In this document: in pieces, positions 38,288 through 46,076 of the stretch
Position numbering within the stretch: the first letter of the stretch is position 1
How the letters are laid out: each line of letters opens with the position of its first letter
Assembly (NCBI RefSeq): GCF_000023145.1
Contig: NC_012704.1
Span: 1-64,000 of the forward strand
Length of the DNA stretch: 64,000 nucleotides
DNA from: Corynebacterium kroppenstedtii DSM 44385
GTDB taxonomy: Bacteria; Actinomycetota; Actinomycetes; Mycobacteriales; Mycobacteriaceae
Reading direction: 5' to 3'
The notes under the pieces: generated by a model
Database searches by the model: none
What the model saw: only the letters and a program-made list of their open reading frames with translations
Told to the model about the DNA's origin: nothing
Made by a program: the position numbers and the translations under genes

Positions 38288-39375
38288 GAAGTGCGAACCG
38301 GCGTACCAGCGTCGTTAGTAATGGTGGTGGAATTCACGCGGCGGGCGACCCACGTCGTCAACCACAAGCCGATCAAAATGAGGCCGTAAGTCAGGATGAA
38401 ACTGGCGACCGTGTCAGTAGCCCAGTGGGCACCGATGATCACGCGGCTGGCCGCCATGAGAATTCCCCACACCGTTCCGACCCACAGCGCAATCCGCCAG
38501 GCTTTGCCACCGAGCGGGCGCAACACGATAGCCAGGGCTGCAAGAGTGATGCCCTCTTGAGTGTGGCCCGACGGGAACGAGCGATGCCCATTAGGCAAAT
38601 TGATGTGATACCACGGCTGATAGGGGCCTTTTCCAGCATCAACCTCATAGGGGCGGAACCGACCCCACAGGCTCTTCATCCCGTCGTTCACCCCGTGCCC
38701 AGCCCACACAATCGCGAGCATAATGACAGCCGAAATGGCGATCAGGCGCAACGTCTCAGTGGACAAATTCCGAACCAGCAGCCACGCCACCATCGAAATG
38801 ATGATCAGCAGGACAATATCCATAAACATGGCGGGGGCGAACTGCGACCAGGTCATCGTGCCCGAATCATCATTATTGGCGACGCCGATCGGGGTGCCAG
38901 CTGCAAGGTTCGCGCTCCACGACCGACGATAGGACTCGGCCTGCTCTGACCAGCCAAGAACCGACAGGAAACTCGCCCATGTGAGCAGGATGCTGCCTAG
39001 CCCCCGTGCGATCCCCGGAAGAGAGGAACGGAGGAGGCATCCCGCGAGGACCTGCATAGCCAGCGCAGTCAGCACCGCCGGAGGGAACTCGCCATAGGAC
39101 TGGAACAGTGTGCCGAACACACTGTCATGATTGATGACAGCATCGCTGACCTGCTTGTCAGTGAAGGTGAAGATAATCAGCAAGACGGTGGCCACGCCGA
39201 GTAACGCGGTGACCGCCGTGGTATTGACGCCGCCTCCGTCGTGTTGACGACGTGGGGTCGTGCCCGGATTTTGGGCCGGCGGGGGAGTGGTGCGAGCCGC
39301 ATCCGGCTGCGATTCTGATGCCCAGGCCTGGCTGTCATCGGCCTGGTGAGTGGGGAGAGTAGGTGCTTGTGCCAT
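38284..39375 (-). CDS. PAP2-family membrane phosphatase
   Basis: Integral membrane lipid phosphatase (type 2 phosphatidic acid phosphatase family), possibly acting on undecaprenyl or prenyl diphosphates. The 363-residue protein has a polar N-terminus and about six membrane segments. The three PAP2 signature motifs are intact: KSLWGRFRP, RSFPSGHTQ and SRVIIGAHWATD. Its convergence with the isoprenoid cluster invites a link to polyprenyl diphosphate recycling, but that is only proximity. The substrate is unknown. Confidence 0.85.
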   Translation of the reverse strand: MAQAPTLPTHQADDSQAWASESQPDAARTTPPPAQNPGTTPRRQHDGGGVNTTAVTALLGVATVLLIIFTFTDKQVSDAVINHDSVFGTLFQSYGEFPPAVLTALAMQVLAGCLLRSSLPGIARGLGSILLTWASFLSVLGWSEQAESYRRSWSANLAAGTPIGVANNDDSGTMTWSQFAPAMFMDIVLLIIISMVAWLLVRNLSTETLRLIAISAVIMLAIVWAGHGVNDGMKSLWGRFRPYEVDAGKGPYQPWYHINLPNGHRSFPSGHTQEGITLAALAIVLRPLGGKAWRIALWVGTVWGILMAASRVIIGAHWATDTVASFILTYGLILIGLWLTTWVARRVNSTTITNDAGTPVRTS

Positions 39376-39493
39376 ACGTATGGTGTACCAAGCTTCTTTA
39401 ACGTCCCACTGACGTAAATATGAACACTAAGTGAAGCTCGGGGGAAACAATGGCGGGTGGTTGTGTGCCGCGCCGCCTTTTGTCGTATAACCC

Positions 39494-39527
39494 AAAAACC
39501 CGCCATACGCCGGAGCGATATGGCGGG
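39494..39527 (-). terminator. Terminator of the coiled-coil protein gene
   Basis: Perfect 9-bp stem CCCGCCATA / TATGGCGGG with an 11-base loop; on the minus strand it is followed by five Ts (39498-39494). Confidence 0.8.
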
Positions 39528-39559
39528 AACCCGACCACCTAGGAAAGCTTCCTAGACGG

Positions 39560-39600
39560 TGGATCGGGGGTTAGACCGGGCATTGGATCGGGGGTTGGAC
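39560..39600. repeat. Short tandem direct repeat
   Basis: TGGATCGGGGGTTAGAC (39560-39576) is repeated as TGGATCGGGGGTTGGAC (39584-39600), 16 of 17 bases identical, 24-base period. It sits between the coiled-coil gene stop and its terminator, hence in the 3' untranslated RNA. Confidence 0.6.
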
Positions 39601-39618
39601 CCGACCGTGAAGATAGCC

Positions 39619-41247
39619 CTATTTCTTGTCGTCCTTGAGGGCGTGGCGGCCGGCTCCATTCGCGGAGTTGCTCTTACCATTGTTGCCCTTCTTGCCACCG
39701 TTGTTCTTCGATGCGCCGGGCTTCTGAGCACCGTTGTTCTTGGTCGCATTGCCCTTGCCAGAACCCTTGCCAGCTTTAGCCTTGGCACTCGGCGCCTGAG
39801 GAGCGCTGTTCTTCGGCGCACTGTTCTTGGGAGCGGACTTCTTGCCGTCAGACTTCTTAGCGTCCTTCGCCTTCTTCTCCGCCTGAGCCTTGACGTCCTT
39901 AGCTTCCTTCTTCAGGTCTTCAGCCTTGCTCTGGGCAGCTTTCTTAACCTCGTCCGCCTTGTCGTCGGCGCGGGAAGCGGCGTCCTTAGCATCAGCTTTA
40001 GCCTGCTCTGCCTTATCCGCAGCCCGATCGGCAACGTCGGAAGCAGCAGCCTTGAGGTCTTCCGCCTTGTCCTTGGCGGCGTCCTTCAGCTCCTCAGCCT
40101 TGCTCTGGGCAGCTTTCTTAACCTCGTCGGTCTTCTCCTTGGCCTGGTCGGCCTTTTCAGCCGCCGCGGCCTGAGCGTCGGCTGCCTTCTCCTTGGCATC
40201 CTCTACCTTGTCCTCTTTGCTGTCGGCAGAGGAGTTCGACGTCGGGGTTTCCGTCTTGTACACCAAGTGGGGCTCGTCGTTGTTCTTCGGCGGTTCCGTC
40301 GATACGTTCTTGGAGGAACGAGACTTGTACGTTGCCCAGCCACCGGCAACGAGCGCAACGAACAGGACGATAAATAAAGGCTTCTTGCTGCGCTTCGTCT
40401 TCTTCCCAGCCGCTTGATCCAGTGAATCGGTCACGGAATCGGGCAGGCGATCGCTGACAGAATCAGGCAGGTTGTTCGACGCAGCGGCTGCAACATTGCT
40501 GGCGGTCTCCGCAGCTTTGCCCCGAACGTCGGATGCGGTGTCCTGGGCTTTTCCGGCGAACTCGCTCGCTTTGTCTGAAGCTTTGTCCGCGAACTCTGCG
40601 GCCTTATCGGTGGCCTTGTCTGCGAACTCTGCGGCCTTCTTCTGGAAAGCCTCAGCGCGTTTCTGGAGAGCATCGGCCTTCTTCGCGTTCTGCTTCCGAG
40701 CCTTGGAGGCCTTCTTATCCGCCTTCTTCTGAACTTTCTTAGCCTTCTTTTCTGCCTTGGCGCGGGCCTTATTTAACTTCTTGCCAGCTTTATCCGCTTT
40801 GTCGGATGCAAGGTCATAAGCGCGTTCGCTCTCTTCGCGGATGCGATCAACGACAGCCACGGCAGTGGGATTTGCTGAAGCGCGCAGCTGCTCCAGAGTG
40901 GACTTCTTCTTTGACATGGCCGAGTTCTCCTTGGATGAGCTTTGGGAGGACGATTTCTTGTCCTTCTTCTTCTCCTGCTTTTTAGCTTTCTTAGCCGCTT
41001 TCTTGTCCTTCTTCCCCTTAGCCTCGGAGGAATTATCAGAGGACGAATCGTTGGCGTTCTGATCTATCTTACCGTTATCGCCCTGACCACGCGGTTTCCC
41101 GGGGTTGGATTCCTTCGCTTTTGCGTATTCAACAAGGCGCTCGACGGGGTCGAAGTCGCGAGCTTCCTTATTGTCTTTTCGCTGTTTGCGGGCATCGGAG
41201 AGGTTGCGTGCCGCGCGCAAAAACATGGTTGTGTCCGACGAGTTCAT
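39619..41247 (-). CDS. Lys/Ala-rich coiled-coil membrane protein
   Basis: A 542-residue, very low-complexity protein of unknown function. Residues 1-110 are charged and Lys/Ser-rich; 111-280 contain helical repeats such as AEFADKA and DKAAEFADKASDKASEF. A single membrane helix lies at about 290-306 (LFIVLFVALVAGGWA), followed by a second long Ala/Lys/Asp/Glu helix region (about 335-470) and a Lys/Asn/Gly-rich tail. Two starts look good: ATG 41247 with AGGA upstream, and ATG 40917 (MSKKKSTLEQ) with AAGGAG 9 bases upstream, which would give 432 residues. It may tether cell-surface or nucleoid material; that is a guess. It is divergent from the cyclophilin gene. Confidence 0.7.
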   Translation of the reverse strand: MNSSDTTMFLRAARNLSDARKQRKDNKEARDFDPVERLVEYAKAKESNPGKPRGQGDNGKIDQNANDSSSDNSSEAKGKKDKKAAKKAKKQEKKKDKKSSSQSSSKENSAMSKKKSTLEQLRASANPTAVAVVDRIREESERAYDLASDKADKAGKKLNKARAKAEKKAKKVQKKADKKASKARKQNAKKADALQKRAEAFQKKAAEFADKATDKAAEFADKASDKASEFAGKAQDTASDVRGKAAETASNVAAAASNNLPDSVSDRLPDSVTDSLDQAAGKKTKRSKKPLFIVLFVALVAGGWATYKSRSSKNVSTEPPKNNDEPHLVYKTETPTSNSSADSKEDKVEDAKEKAADAQAAAAEKADQAKEKTDEVKKAAQSKAEELKDAAKDKAEDLKAAASDVADRAADKAEQAKADAKDAASRADDKADEVKKAAQSKAEDLKKEAKDVKAQAEKKAKDAKKSDGKKSAPKNSAPKNSAPQAPSAKAKAGKGSGKGNATKNNGAQKPGASKNNGGKKGNNGKSNSANGAGRHALKDDKK

Positions 41248-41359
41248 GGTTCTTCCTCAGTGGTTCCTTACCGGTTTCGTGGTCAGAGGCGGATCTTTAT
41301 AACGTGTCTTTTACTACTGTAGTGGGGTGAGGGGGCGGTTCGTCTAGTAACTACGTACA

Positions 41360-41899
41360 ATGAGTGTCGTGAGTACGCAGAAGACAGCAACCGCGATTTT
41401 GCACACTAATCGTGGCGATATTTCTATCGACCTCTTCGGTAATCATGCTCCCCAGACCGTCGATAATTTTGTCGGGTTGGCTAAGGGCACGAAGGATTAC
41501 TCGGAGCGCAATGCTTCGGGTGGAGAAGAGGGCCCGTTCTACGATGGCGCAATTTTCCACCGCGTCATCGACGGTTTCATGATCCAGGGTGGGGATCCGA
41601 CGGGAACAGGCCGTGGTGGCCCCGGTTACCGCTTTGGCGACGAATTCCACCCTGAACTGCAGTTTGACCGCCCGTACCTGTTGGCCATGGCGAACGCCGG
41701 CCCGGGTACCAACGGTTCCCAGTTCTTCATCACCGTCGCCCCGACCCCGCACCTGAACAACCACCACACCATTTTTGGTGAGGTCACCGATGCGGATTCT
41801 CAGAAGGTCGTCGACACGATCGCGGAAACAAAGACCGATCGCTTCGACCGTCCGCTGGACGACATCGTGATTGATTCCGTGGAGATCGTCGAGAACTAG
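41360..41899 (+). CDS. ppiA: Peptidyl-prolyl cis-trans isomerase (cyclophilin)
   Basis: Catalyses proline isomerisation during protein folding. The 179-residue protein has no signal peptide, so it is cytosolic. The cyclophilin signature is intact: [20 protein letters not shown] near 72, [10 protein letters not shown] near 113 and HTIFGEV near 135. The [13 protein letters not shown] insert is typical of actinobacterial PpiA. In corynebacteria ppiA is followed by a rhomboid protease gene, as here. Confidence 0.95.
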   Translation: MSVVSTQKTATAILHTNRGDISIDLFGNHAPQTVDNFVGLAKGTKDYSERNASGGEEGPFYDGAIFHRVIDGFMIQGGDPTGTGRGGPGYRFGDEFHPELQFDRPYLLAMANAGPGTNGSQFFITVAPTPHLNNHHTIFGEVTDADSQKVVDTIAETKTDRFDRPLDDIVIDSVEIVEN

Positions 41900-41994
41900 T
41901 TTGTGTCGTCGGTAATCTATCTAGTACCGACGATTGACGACGAGTAACGTGGCGCCCGTGTCAGTGCCTATAGCGTTCCGGTACGTGTACTGCG

Positions 41995-42855
41995 TTGGTA
42001 CGTGTAACGTGTGATGACGTGCTGACACGGACGATTCGCCAAACCCCTGTGACCTCGGGCGCGCTGATTGCCTGCATCGTCGTGTACCTGGTGACCGTTG
42101 TGCAATCCGGGTCCCTGGACGGCAACACGCATGAATCGTCCTTGGCGGCGTCCTGGTGGCTGTATCTACCCGCGCTGACGCCCGATAACGAAGCTCTCCT
42201 CCGTGGGCTGACTTTCAGTTTTCTCCACTCCGGCTTGACGCATCTCCTGTTCAATGGGGTGATGTTGTGGGTGTTCGGGGTCGGCATCGAGCGCACCTAT
42301 GGTTCGCTGGCGATGGCGATCATTTTTGCGGGCACAAGCTACGGTTCGGCCGCCATGATTCAATGGCGCGACCCCCTGTCCCTGACCGTGGGGGCATCCG
42401 GAGTGATCTATGGCCTGATGGCTGTTGCCGCGGGCATGTATCTGAACAATAAACCGCAGATGAGGGCGCTTATCGTCCTCATTGTGGTGAACTTGGGGTA
42501 TTCGTTAATTACGCCGGGCATCTCCTTGTGGGGGCATATTGGGGGATTGCTGACGGGTGCCCTGATGGCCATCGCGATCTACGGAGCACAGATTGTGACC
42601 GGTGTTCGCGGGCCGGGCCGACGTGTGGGACGGTTCGTCGCTGCTGGTCTAGGCACCGCGGGTATGGCGCACGGTGTTGGCTCGATGTCGAGTGGCACCT
42701 CATTGCTCGGTGGTGCTGGAGGCGCCATGATGGGGGCCGGTGGATCGCAGCGAAGGCTTATCGCGCGACTGTCAGCGTCGGTCGCTGTGTTCGTGGTCGG
42801 TTGTGGAGCGATGGTGGTTTACATCGCACAGGTTGATTCCGCGCTGGGGGTATAA
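41995..42855 (+). CDS. Rhomboid family intramembrane serine protease
   Basis: Cleaves transmembrane substrates within the membrane. The 286-residue frame from TTG 41995 is used; a GTG at 42017 would not be in frame, and the true start is uncertain because no clear ribosome-binding site is seen. Core features: HSGLTHLLFNGVMLW (Asn87), the nucleophile motif GASGVIYG (Ser135) and WGHIGGLLTG (His181), within six membrane segments. A Gly/Ser/Met-rich linker and a seventh hydrophobic C-terminal segment follow. Synteny with ppiA supports the call. Confidence 0.88.
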   Translation: MVRVTCDDVLTRTIRQTPVTSGALIACIVVYLVTVVQSGSLDGNTHESSLAASWWLYLPALTPDNEALLRGLTFSFLHSGLTHLLFNGVMLWVFGVGIERTYGSLAMAIIFAGTSYGSAAMIQWRDPLSLTVGASGVIYGLMAVAAGMYLNNKPQMRALIVLIVVNLGYSLITPGISLWGHIGGLLTGALMAIAIYGAQIVTGVRGPGRRVGRFVAAGLGTAGMAHGVGSMSSGTSLLGGAGGAMMGAGGSQRRLIARLSASVAVFVVGCGAMVVYIAQVDSALGV

Positions 42856-42917
42856 ATTCTCGGATTGGGTGTATTTCCCGACGAAAATCGGCATCTGGGC
42901 TACCAAAAGGCGGGGAT

Positions 42918-43118
42918 GGGGTCTACAGTTGGTGTGTACAAGACGATGAGGAACCCGGTGAGAATCCGGGGCGGTCGCGCCACTGTGACTTCGTTAGCGG
43001 TTGGGCAGTACGCCTGGTCAACCTGGTCGTTCCAGGAAGGGACAGCCCGATTATTGGATCTGCTGGGGTGAAAACCCCAGGTTGGGATCGTGTTTAACGA
43101 AGCAGCCAGATACTCGCG
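42918..43118 (+). promoter_or_regulatory. Cobalamin (B12) riboswitch
   Basis: The core reads GAGGAACCCGGTGAGAATCC (42950-42969), then GGGGCGGTCGCGCCACTGTGAC (up to 42991); this matches the conserved GGAA..CGGTGAGAATCCGG..GC.G.C.CGCCACTGTGA block. The 3' conserved element GCAGCCAGATACTCGC follows at about 43102-43117. Several stems lie between, including CCTGG/CCAGG pairs near 43011-43034 and CTGGGGTGAAAACCCCAG. It precedes cbtB-cbtA, which import cobalt for B12 synthesis, so B12 should repress them. Boundaries are approximate. Confidence 0.9.
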
Positions 43119-43281
43119 TTTTGTATTTACTTTCTTTGTTACGCGTCATATCAAAAGGAGTTGCTGCTGTTGGCTAAACTATATTCTTTTCTCTTGTGAA
43201 AGTAGGCGGAGTTTAACTCACGCCCATCACAAATTCTCAAACTAGGAAAATTCTTTTCTTCTAGTGTTGTTACTCCATAAC

Positions 43282-43325
43282 GAAACGCCCAGGCAGGCGC
43301 GTGGTCTCGTATGCCAGGGCGTTTC
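43282..43325 (+). terminator. Riboswitch-linked hairpin before cbtB
   Basis: Stem GAAACGCCC-A-GGCA / TGCC-A-GGGCGTTTC (43282-43295 and 43312-43325), one mismatch, followed by TTCACTTTCATAATT. It is the likely expression platform: formation would end transcription 75 bases before cbtB. The T-run is weak. Confidence 0.6.
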
Positions 43326-43400
43326 TTCACTTTCATAATTGAGGTCTACACTCGCGTAGGAATACGCACTGTTTATTTTCCAGAAGAGGAAGTATTTGTT

Positions 43401-43643
43401 ATGACCGATTCATCACTTCATGCCGCTCAGCCAGCATCATCTCGGACGTCGGCACGCGCGCTCGCAGAAGCGATCGATGTTCCTTCGTCATTTGTGTGGC
43501 TGTTCTCTGCACTGGTCATTGGCCTGTTGGTGTACTACTTCGTTGGTATTGACCAGGGTGCGACCAGCGTCTTCGGTAACGACATGCATATCCACGAGTG
43601 GGTACACGATTCCCGGCACTTCTTGGGATTCCCCTGCCACTAA
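43401..43643 (+). CDS. cbtB: Cobalt transporter subunit CbtB
   Basis: An 80-residue single-pass membrane protein. The ATG at 43401 has AGAGGAAG upstream. One membrane helix (about 29-49, FVWLFSALVIGLLVYYFVG) precedes a His-rich C-terminus (NDMHIHEWVHDSRHFLGFPCH minus the last residue), probably the cobalt-binding site. CbtB is the accessory partner of CbtA and the pair typically sits under B12 riboswitch control, as here. The cbtA gene follows after 55 bases. Confidence 0.9.
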   Translation: MTDSSLHAAQPASSRTSARALAEAIDVPSSFVWLFSALVIGLLVYYFVGIDQGATSVFGNDMHIHEWVHDSRHFLGFPCH

Positions 43644-43698
43644 TCTTCGCGTCGTCGCCAGGGCTTTCCTGGTAGACGCCCATATTTGGAGTTAAAAA

Positions 43699-44550
43699 AT
43701 GGAACGCCAATTCGTTCTACGTTGCGGGGGCTTCGGTTTACTTGCTGGGCTTTTGTCCTTCATCTTCGCCAAGCTGTGGGCAGAGCCCATCATCAGCCGG
43801 GCAATCGATTACGAGGAAGGGCGTGACGAGGCCCAAGACGCCCTCGATAAAGCCGCTGGTATTGCCACTGGTGGCGATGAAACCGAACTGTTCAGCCGCA
43901 CAATTCAATCGACCGTGGGTATCGGTACCGGTATGGTCCTTATGGGGCTTGCCCTGGGCCTGCTGTACGCGGTGGTGTTCAGCCTGTATCTTCGGTACGC
44001 AAAGCCAACCAACATTCGAGCCGCTGCTATTGGTGTTGCAGCCGCCATGTTTGCCTGCCTGTACATCGTTCCCTGCTTGAAGTACCCGTCGAATCCGCCC
44101 GCCGTCGGTAACCCGGACACAATTAAGCAGCGCACATGGCTCTTCCTCACGATGATTATCGCGTCGGTAATCGTGATGGTCGGGGTTGTTTTTCTGCACA
44201 AGGTTTTGTCCGCGCGCATGGATTCATGGGTTGCTTTCCTGATTTCAGCCGTTGTTTTCGCGGTCATCATGTACGCGTTTAGCCGGTTGCTGCCGTCGTT
44301 GGGGCATTTGCATGCCAACATCGACGAGTTCGGCCGACACAATTCTGAGACGCCTCGTCCACTGACAGACCCGGATGGGAAGATCGTGTACCCAGGGTTC
44401 CCTGCAGATGATCTTTACTATTTCCGTGTCTACTCATTCATGGCCCAGTGTATCCTCTGGGGCGTGATCGGATTTGGCACCGCGTTGGTGTCCAAGAAGG
44501 CCATTCATAAAGCCGCTGTTCAGGCTGAGAAAGAAAAAGTCGCGGCCTAA
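43699..44550 (+). CDS. cbtA: Cobalt transporter CbtA
   Basis: Integral membrane cobalt importer. The 283-residue protein begins MERQFVLRCGGFGLLAGLLS and has about six membrane segments, with GGAG 8 bases before the ATG. A segment HLHANIDEFGRHN (about 212-224) between late helices holds three His residues that may bind the metal. It forms an operon with cbtB behind a cobalamin riboswitch. A strong hairpin follows the stop. Confidence 0.9.
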   Translation: MERQFVLRCGGFGLLAGLLSFIFAKLWAEPIISRAIDYEEGRDEAQDALDKAAGIATGGDETELFSRTIQSTVGIGTGMVLMGLALGLLYAVVFSLYLRYAKPTNIRAAAIGVAAAMFACLYIVPCLKYPSNPPAVGNPDTIKQRTWLFLTMIIASVIVMVGVVFLHKVLSARMDSWVAFLISAVVFAVIMYAFSRLLPSLGHLHANIDEFGRHNSETPRPLTDPDGKIVYPGFPADDLYYFRVYSFMAQCILWGVIGFGTALVSKKAIHKAAVQAEKEKVAA

Positions 44551-44571
44551 AATTAGATCCCGTAACCGTTC

Positions 44572-44605
44572 CGCGTAGCTATGTAATTTAAGGCGTAGCT
44601 ACGCG
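44572..44605 (+). terminator. Hairpin after cbtA
   Basis: Perfect 10-bp stem CGCGTAGCTA / TAGCTACGCG with a 14-base loop, followed by TTGTCATATT, 22 bases past the cbtA stop. The rest of 44606-44780 holds small inverted repeats (for example around 44640-44663) but no gene I support. Confidence 0.6.
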
Positions 44606-44780
44606 TTGTCATATTGGTAGACATATCGTGTGTGCCGGAAGATATCCGTGGGATCACGGGATATGTGGCCTGTCTGTACCGATACCGGCTGATACACAGC
44701 TATTTAGGTGCCAACATAGCTTGCAGACCAACAATGAAGACTTTATTGTGAGAAGTAGCACCACGGTTTCGTGGTGGTTC

Positions 44781-44819
44781 AAAAAAGTAGGCCACCGTGC
44801 CCTTACACGATGACCTACT
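44781..44819 (-). terminator. Terminator of the small peptide gene
   Basis: Fourteen-pair stem AGTAGGTCATCGTG / CACGGTGGCCTACT (two G-U pairs) with a 6-base loop, followed on the minus strand by six Ts. It lies 15 bases beyond the peptide gene stop: a textbook intrinsic terminator. Confidence 0.85.
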
Positions 44820-44834
44820 CGGGGCAAACCCCTC

Positions 44835-44993
44835 TTAGCAGAGCTTCTCGATCAGATCGAGTAAAGCTGCTAAGTGGCCAGCCAAAGGCCCATATTTCAA
44901 AGCCAGGGCGAGGATCCGTACGATCACGGCCCTGGCTTTGCTTATGCCTTTCAGCCAGCCTTTACGGCCTCTGGGAATAGGCTTCCTATCCAC
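44835..44993 (-). CDS. Small cationic hydrophobic peptide (bacteriocin- or toxin-like)
   Basis: A 52-residue peptide of unknown function. The GTG start at 44993 is preceded at 7 bases by AAGGAGG, part of AAGGAGGTGA, a full complement to the 16S rRNA end; this is stronger than any other site in the window. The N-terminus is cationic (DRKPIPRGRKGWLKGISKAR) and the rest is a predicted amphipathic/hydrophobic helix (AVIVRILALALKYGPLAGHL) ending in IEKLC. Size, charge and lack of a leader peptide recall leaderless bacteriocins of the aureocin A53 type, or a membrane-acting toxin; no identity is claimed. A strong terminator follows. A 12-bp inverted repeat lies inside the coding sequence. Confidence 0.6.
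   Translation of the reverse strand: MDRKPIPRGRKGWLKGISKARAVIVRILALALKYGPLAGHLAALLDLIEKLC
44898..44940. repeat. Perfect inverted repeat inside the peptide gene
   Basis: CAAAGCCAGGGC (44898-44909) and GCCCTGGCTTTG (44929-44940) form a 12-bp perfect stem with a 19-base loop, within codons for the central helix. It could fold in the mRNA or be a by-product of the Ala/Leu/Lys-rich pattern. Confidence 0.7.
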
Positions 44994-45438
44994 ACCATCA
45001 CCTCCTTCCGTTAAATTGGAGGTCCCCTTCATCGCTGATAGGAGGCCCCACGTGCTTCACGCGGGACAGCCGCGCAGCAACGAAAGGGGGCTTGACATCA
45101 CGTCAAGGCCGAAAGTAACCATAGCAAATTCGAACGCCCCATTGCCGGCCATGAGAAGTGGGATTGAACAGCAATGGAAACAGGGCATGTGTGCCCATAC
45201 GCCTTCACATGCCCCATTAATCAGCTCGCTAACATGCTCCTAGCATGCGGTACGCCGGAGATCACTTTCCGTTCTTGAGGTGAAGGAGTCTCGCTGAACC
45301 GCCAGGGGCCACCAGCCCGGCACCACGGTCGTAGAGAGCACGCAGTGATCGCACAGCCACAATGTGCCAAGAGGGAATGCGTTGTGTTAATGGAAAGGTC
45401 ACCTCGTAGTAGGGCGCTCTCAGTGGGATAATTTCAGC
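44994..45438. other. Upstream region of the peptide gene
   Basis: 445 bases with no further gene I support. It holds an inverted repeat CTTGAC-ATCAC-GTCAAG at 45091-45107 and a 9-bp stem GGGCATGTG / CACATGCCC at 45183-45214. Both lie upstream of the peptide gene and could be regulatory. Confidence 0.4.
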
Positions 45439-46047
45439 ATGAGGCGTTTTCATCGGCAGAGCCGCACGACCATCGGCGTGGTGAGGCTTATCGTTGTCTC
45501 GGCACCCCTCGCGAGCGCACGTCTGCCGCGGTTCGCGTCGTCAGAAGACACAGTCCGGTGGGCAGATTACCGGCACGAGCTGCGTCGTTACGAGGAATTC
45601 AGTGATATTAACGACGCGGGTCCGGGCACGGAAGAAGCGGCCAAATCCACCCGCTTGCGCGTTTTCGTCGGCAACCCGGGCCCGTGGGATGTGGGGGAGT
45701 GGGCGGGAAAGCCTTTGCCTCTTGTGTCGCCAATGAAGGTTGCGCAGTGGAGGAAGAACCCGGACTATGACGGGCATCGTGGGGAATCGCTACGCACCTA
45801 TATCGACCGCGTGGCGAAGTGGGCTGACGATCTAGAACCAGGGGAATACGTCACGGTCAGCGACCAATCGCTGGGCCGCGCACTACTCGTGCATGCTCTG
45901 GATGCCCCGCCCGACGCCTTTTGGCGCTGCGATATACCCCCCGAGTGGCAGATGCGATTCCACCGTCGGCACAGCGGTGACAAAGAAATGTGGACTCTCC
46001 GCGGCCTGGCACCCGTCGATCCGGCGTCGTCGAGAATGTTGCGATAA
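45439..46047 (+). CDS. Histidine-phosphatase-like protein lacking catalytic residues
   Basis: A 202-residue protein with the layout of the histidine phosphatase (phosphoglycerate mutase-like) superfamily. The first motif, normally RHG with the phosphorylated His, reads VRLIVVSAPLAS. The second, normally VSHGG.IRALL, reads VSDQSLGRALLVHAL. Both catalytic histidines are therefore absent, while the surrounding fold elements (GHRGESLRTYIDRVAKW near 115, and the C-terminal strand) are kept. It is probably a pseudoenzyme with a binding role. The start is uncertain between ATG 45439 and GTG 45481. Its neighbour crgA is convergent. Confidence 0.65.
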   Translation: MRRFHRQSRTTIGVVRLIVVSAPLASARLPRFASSEDTVRWADYRHELRRYEEFSDINDAGPGTEEAAKSTRLRVFVGNPGPWDVGEWAGKPLPLVSPMKVAQWRKNPDYDGHRGESLRTYIDRVAKWADDLEPGEYVTVSDQSLGRALLVHALDAPPDAFWRCDIPPEWQMRFHRRHSGDKEMWTLRGLAPVDPASSRMLR

Positions 46048-46076
46048 GCCCGTTAGAGCGCGTCAGACAGATGTGC

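Noticed and set aside
39559..40377. 272-codon + strand frame opposite the coiled-coil gene
   Set aside because: Leu/Val/Gly-rich translation arises from the reverse complement of Lys/Ala repeats; no start signal.
42017..42019. GTG as alternative rhomboid start
   Set aside because: It is not in the reading frame of the rhomboid core; the TTG at 41995 is kept with low certainty.
45262..45453. 63-codon minus-strand frame upstream of the pseudophosphatase gene
   Set aside because: No ribosome-binding site, no family resemblance, overlaps the start of the opposite gene.
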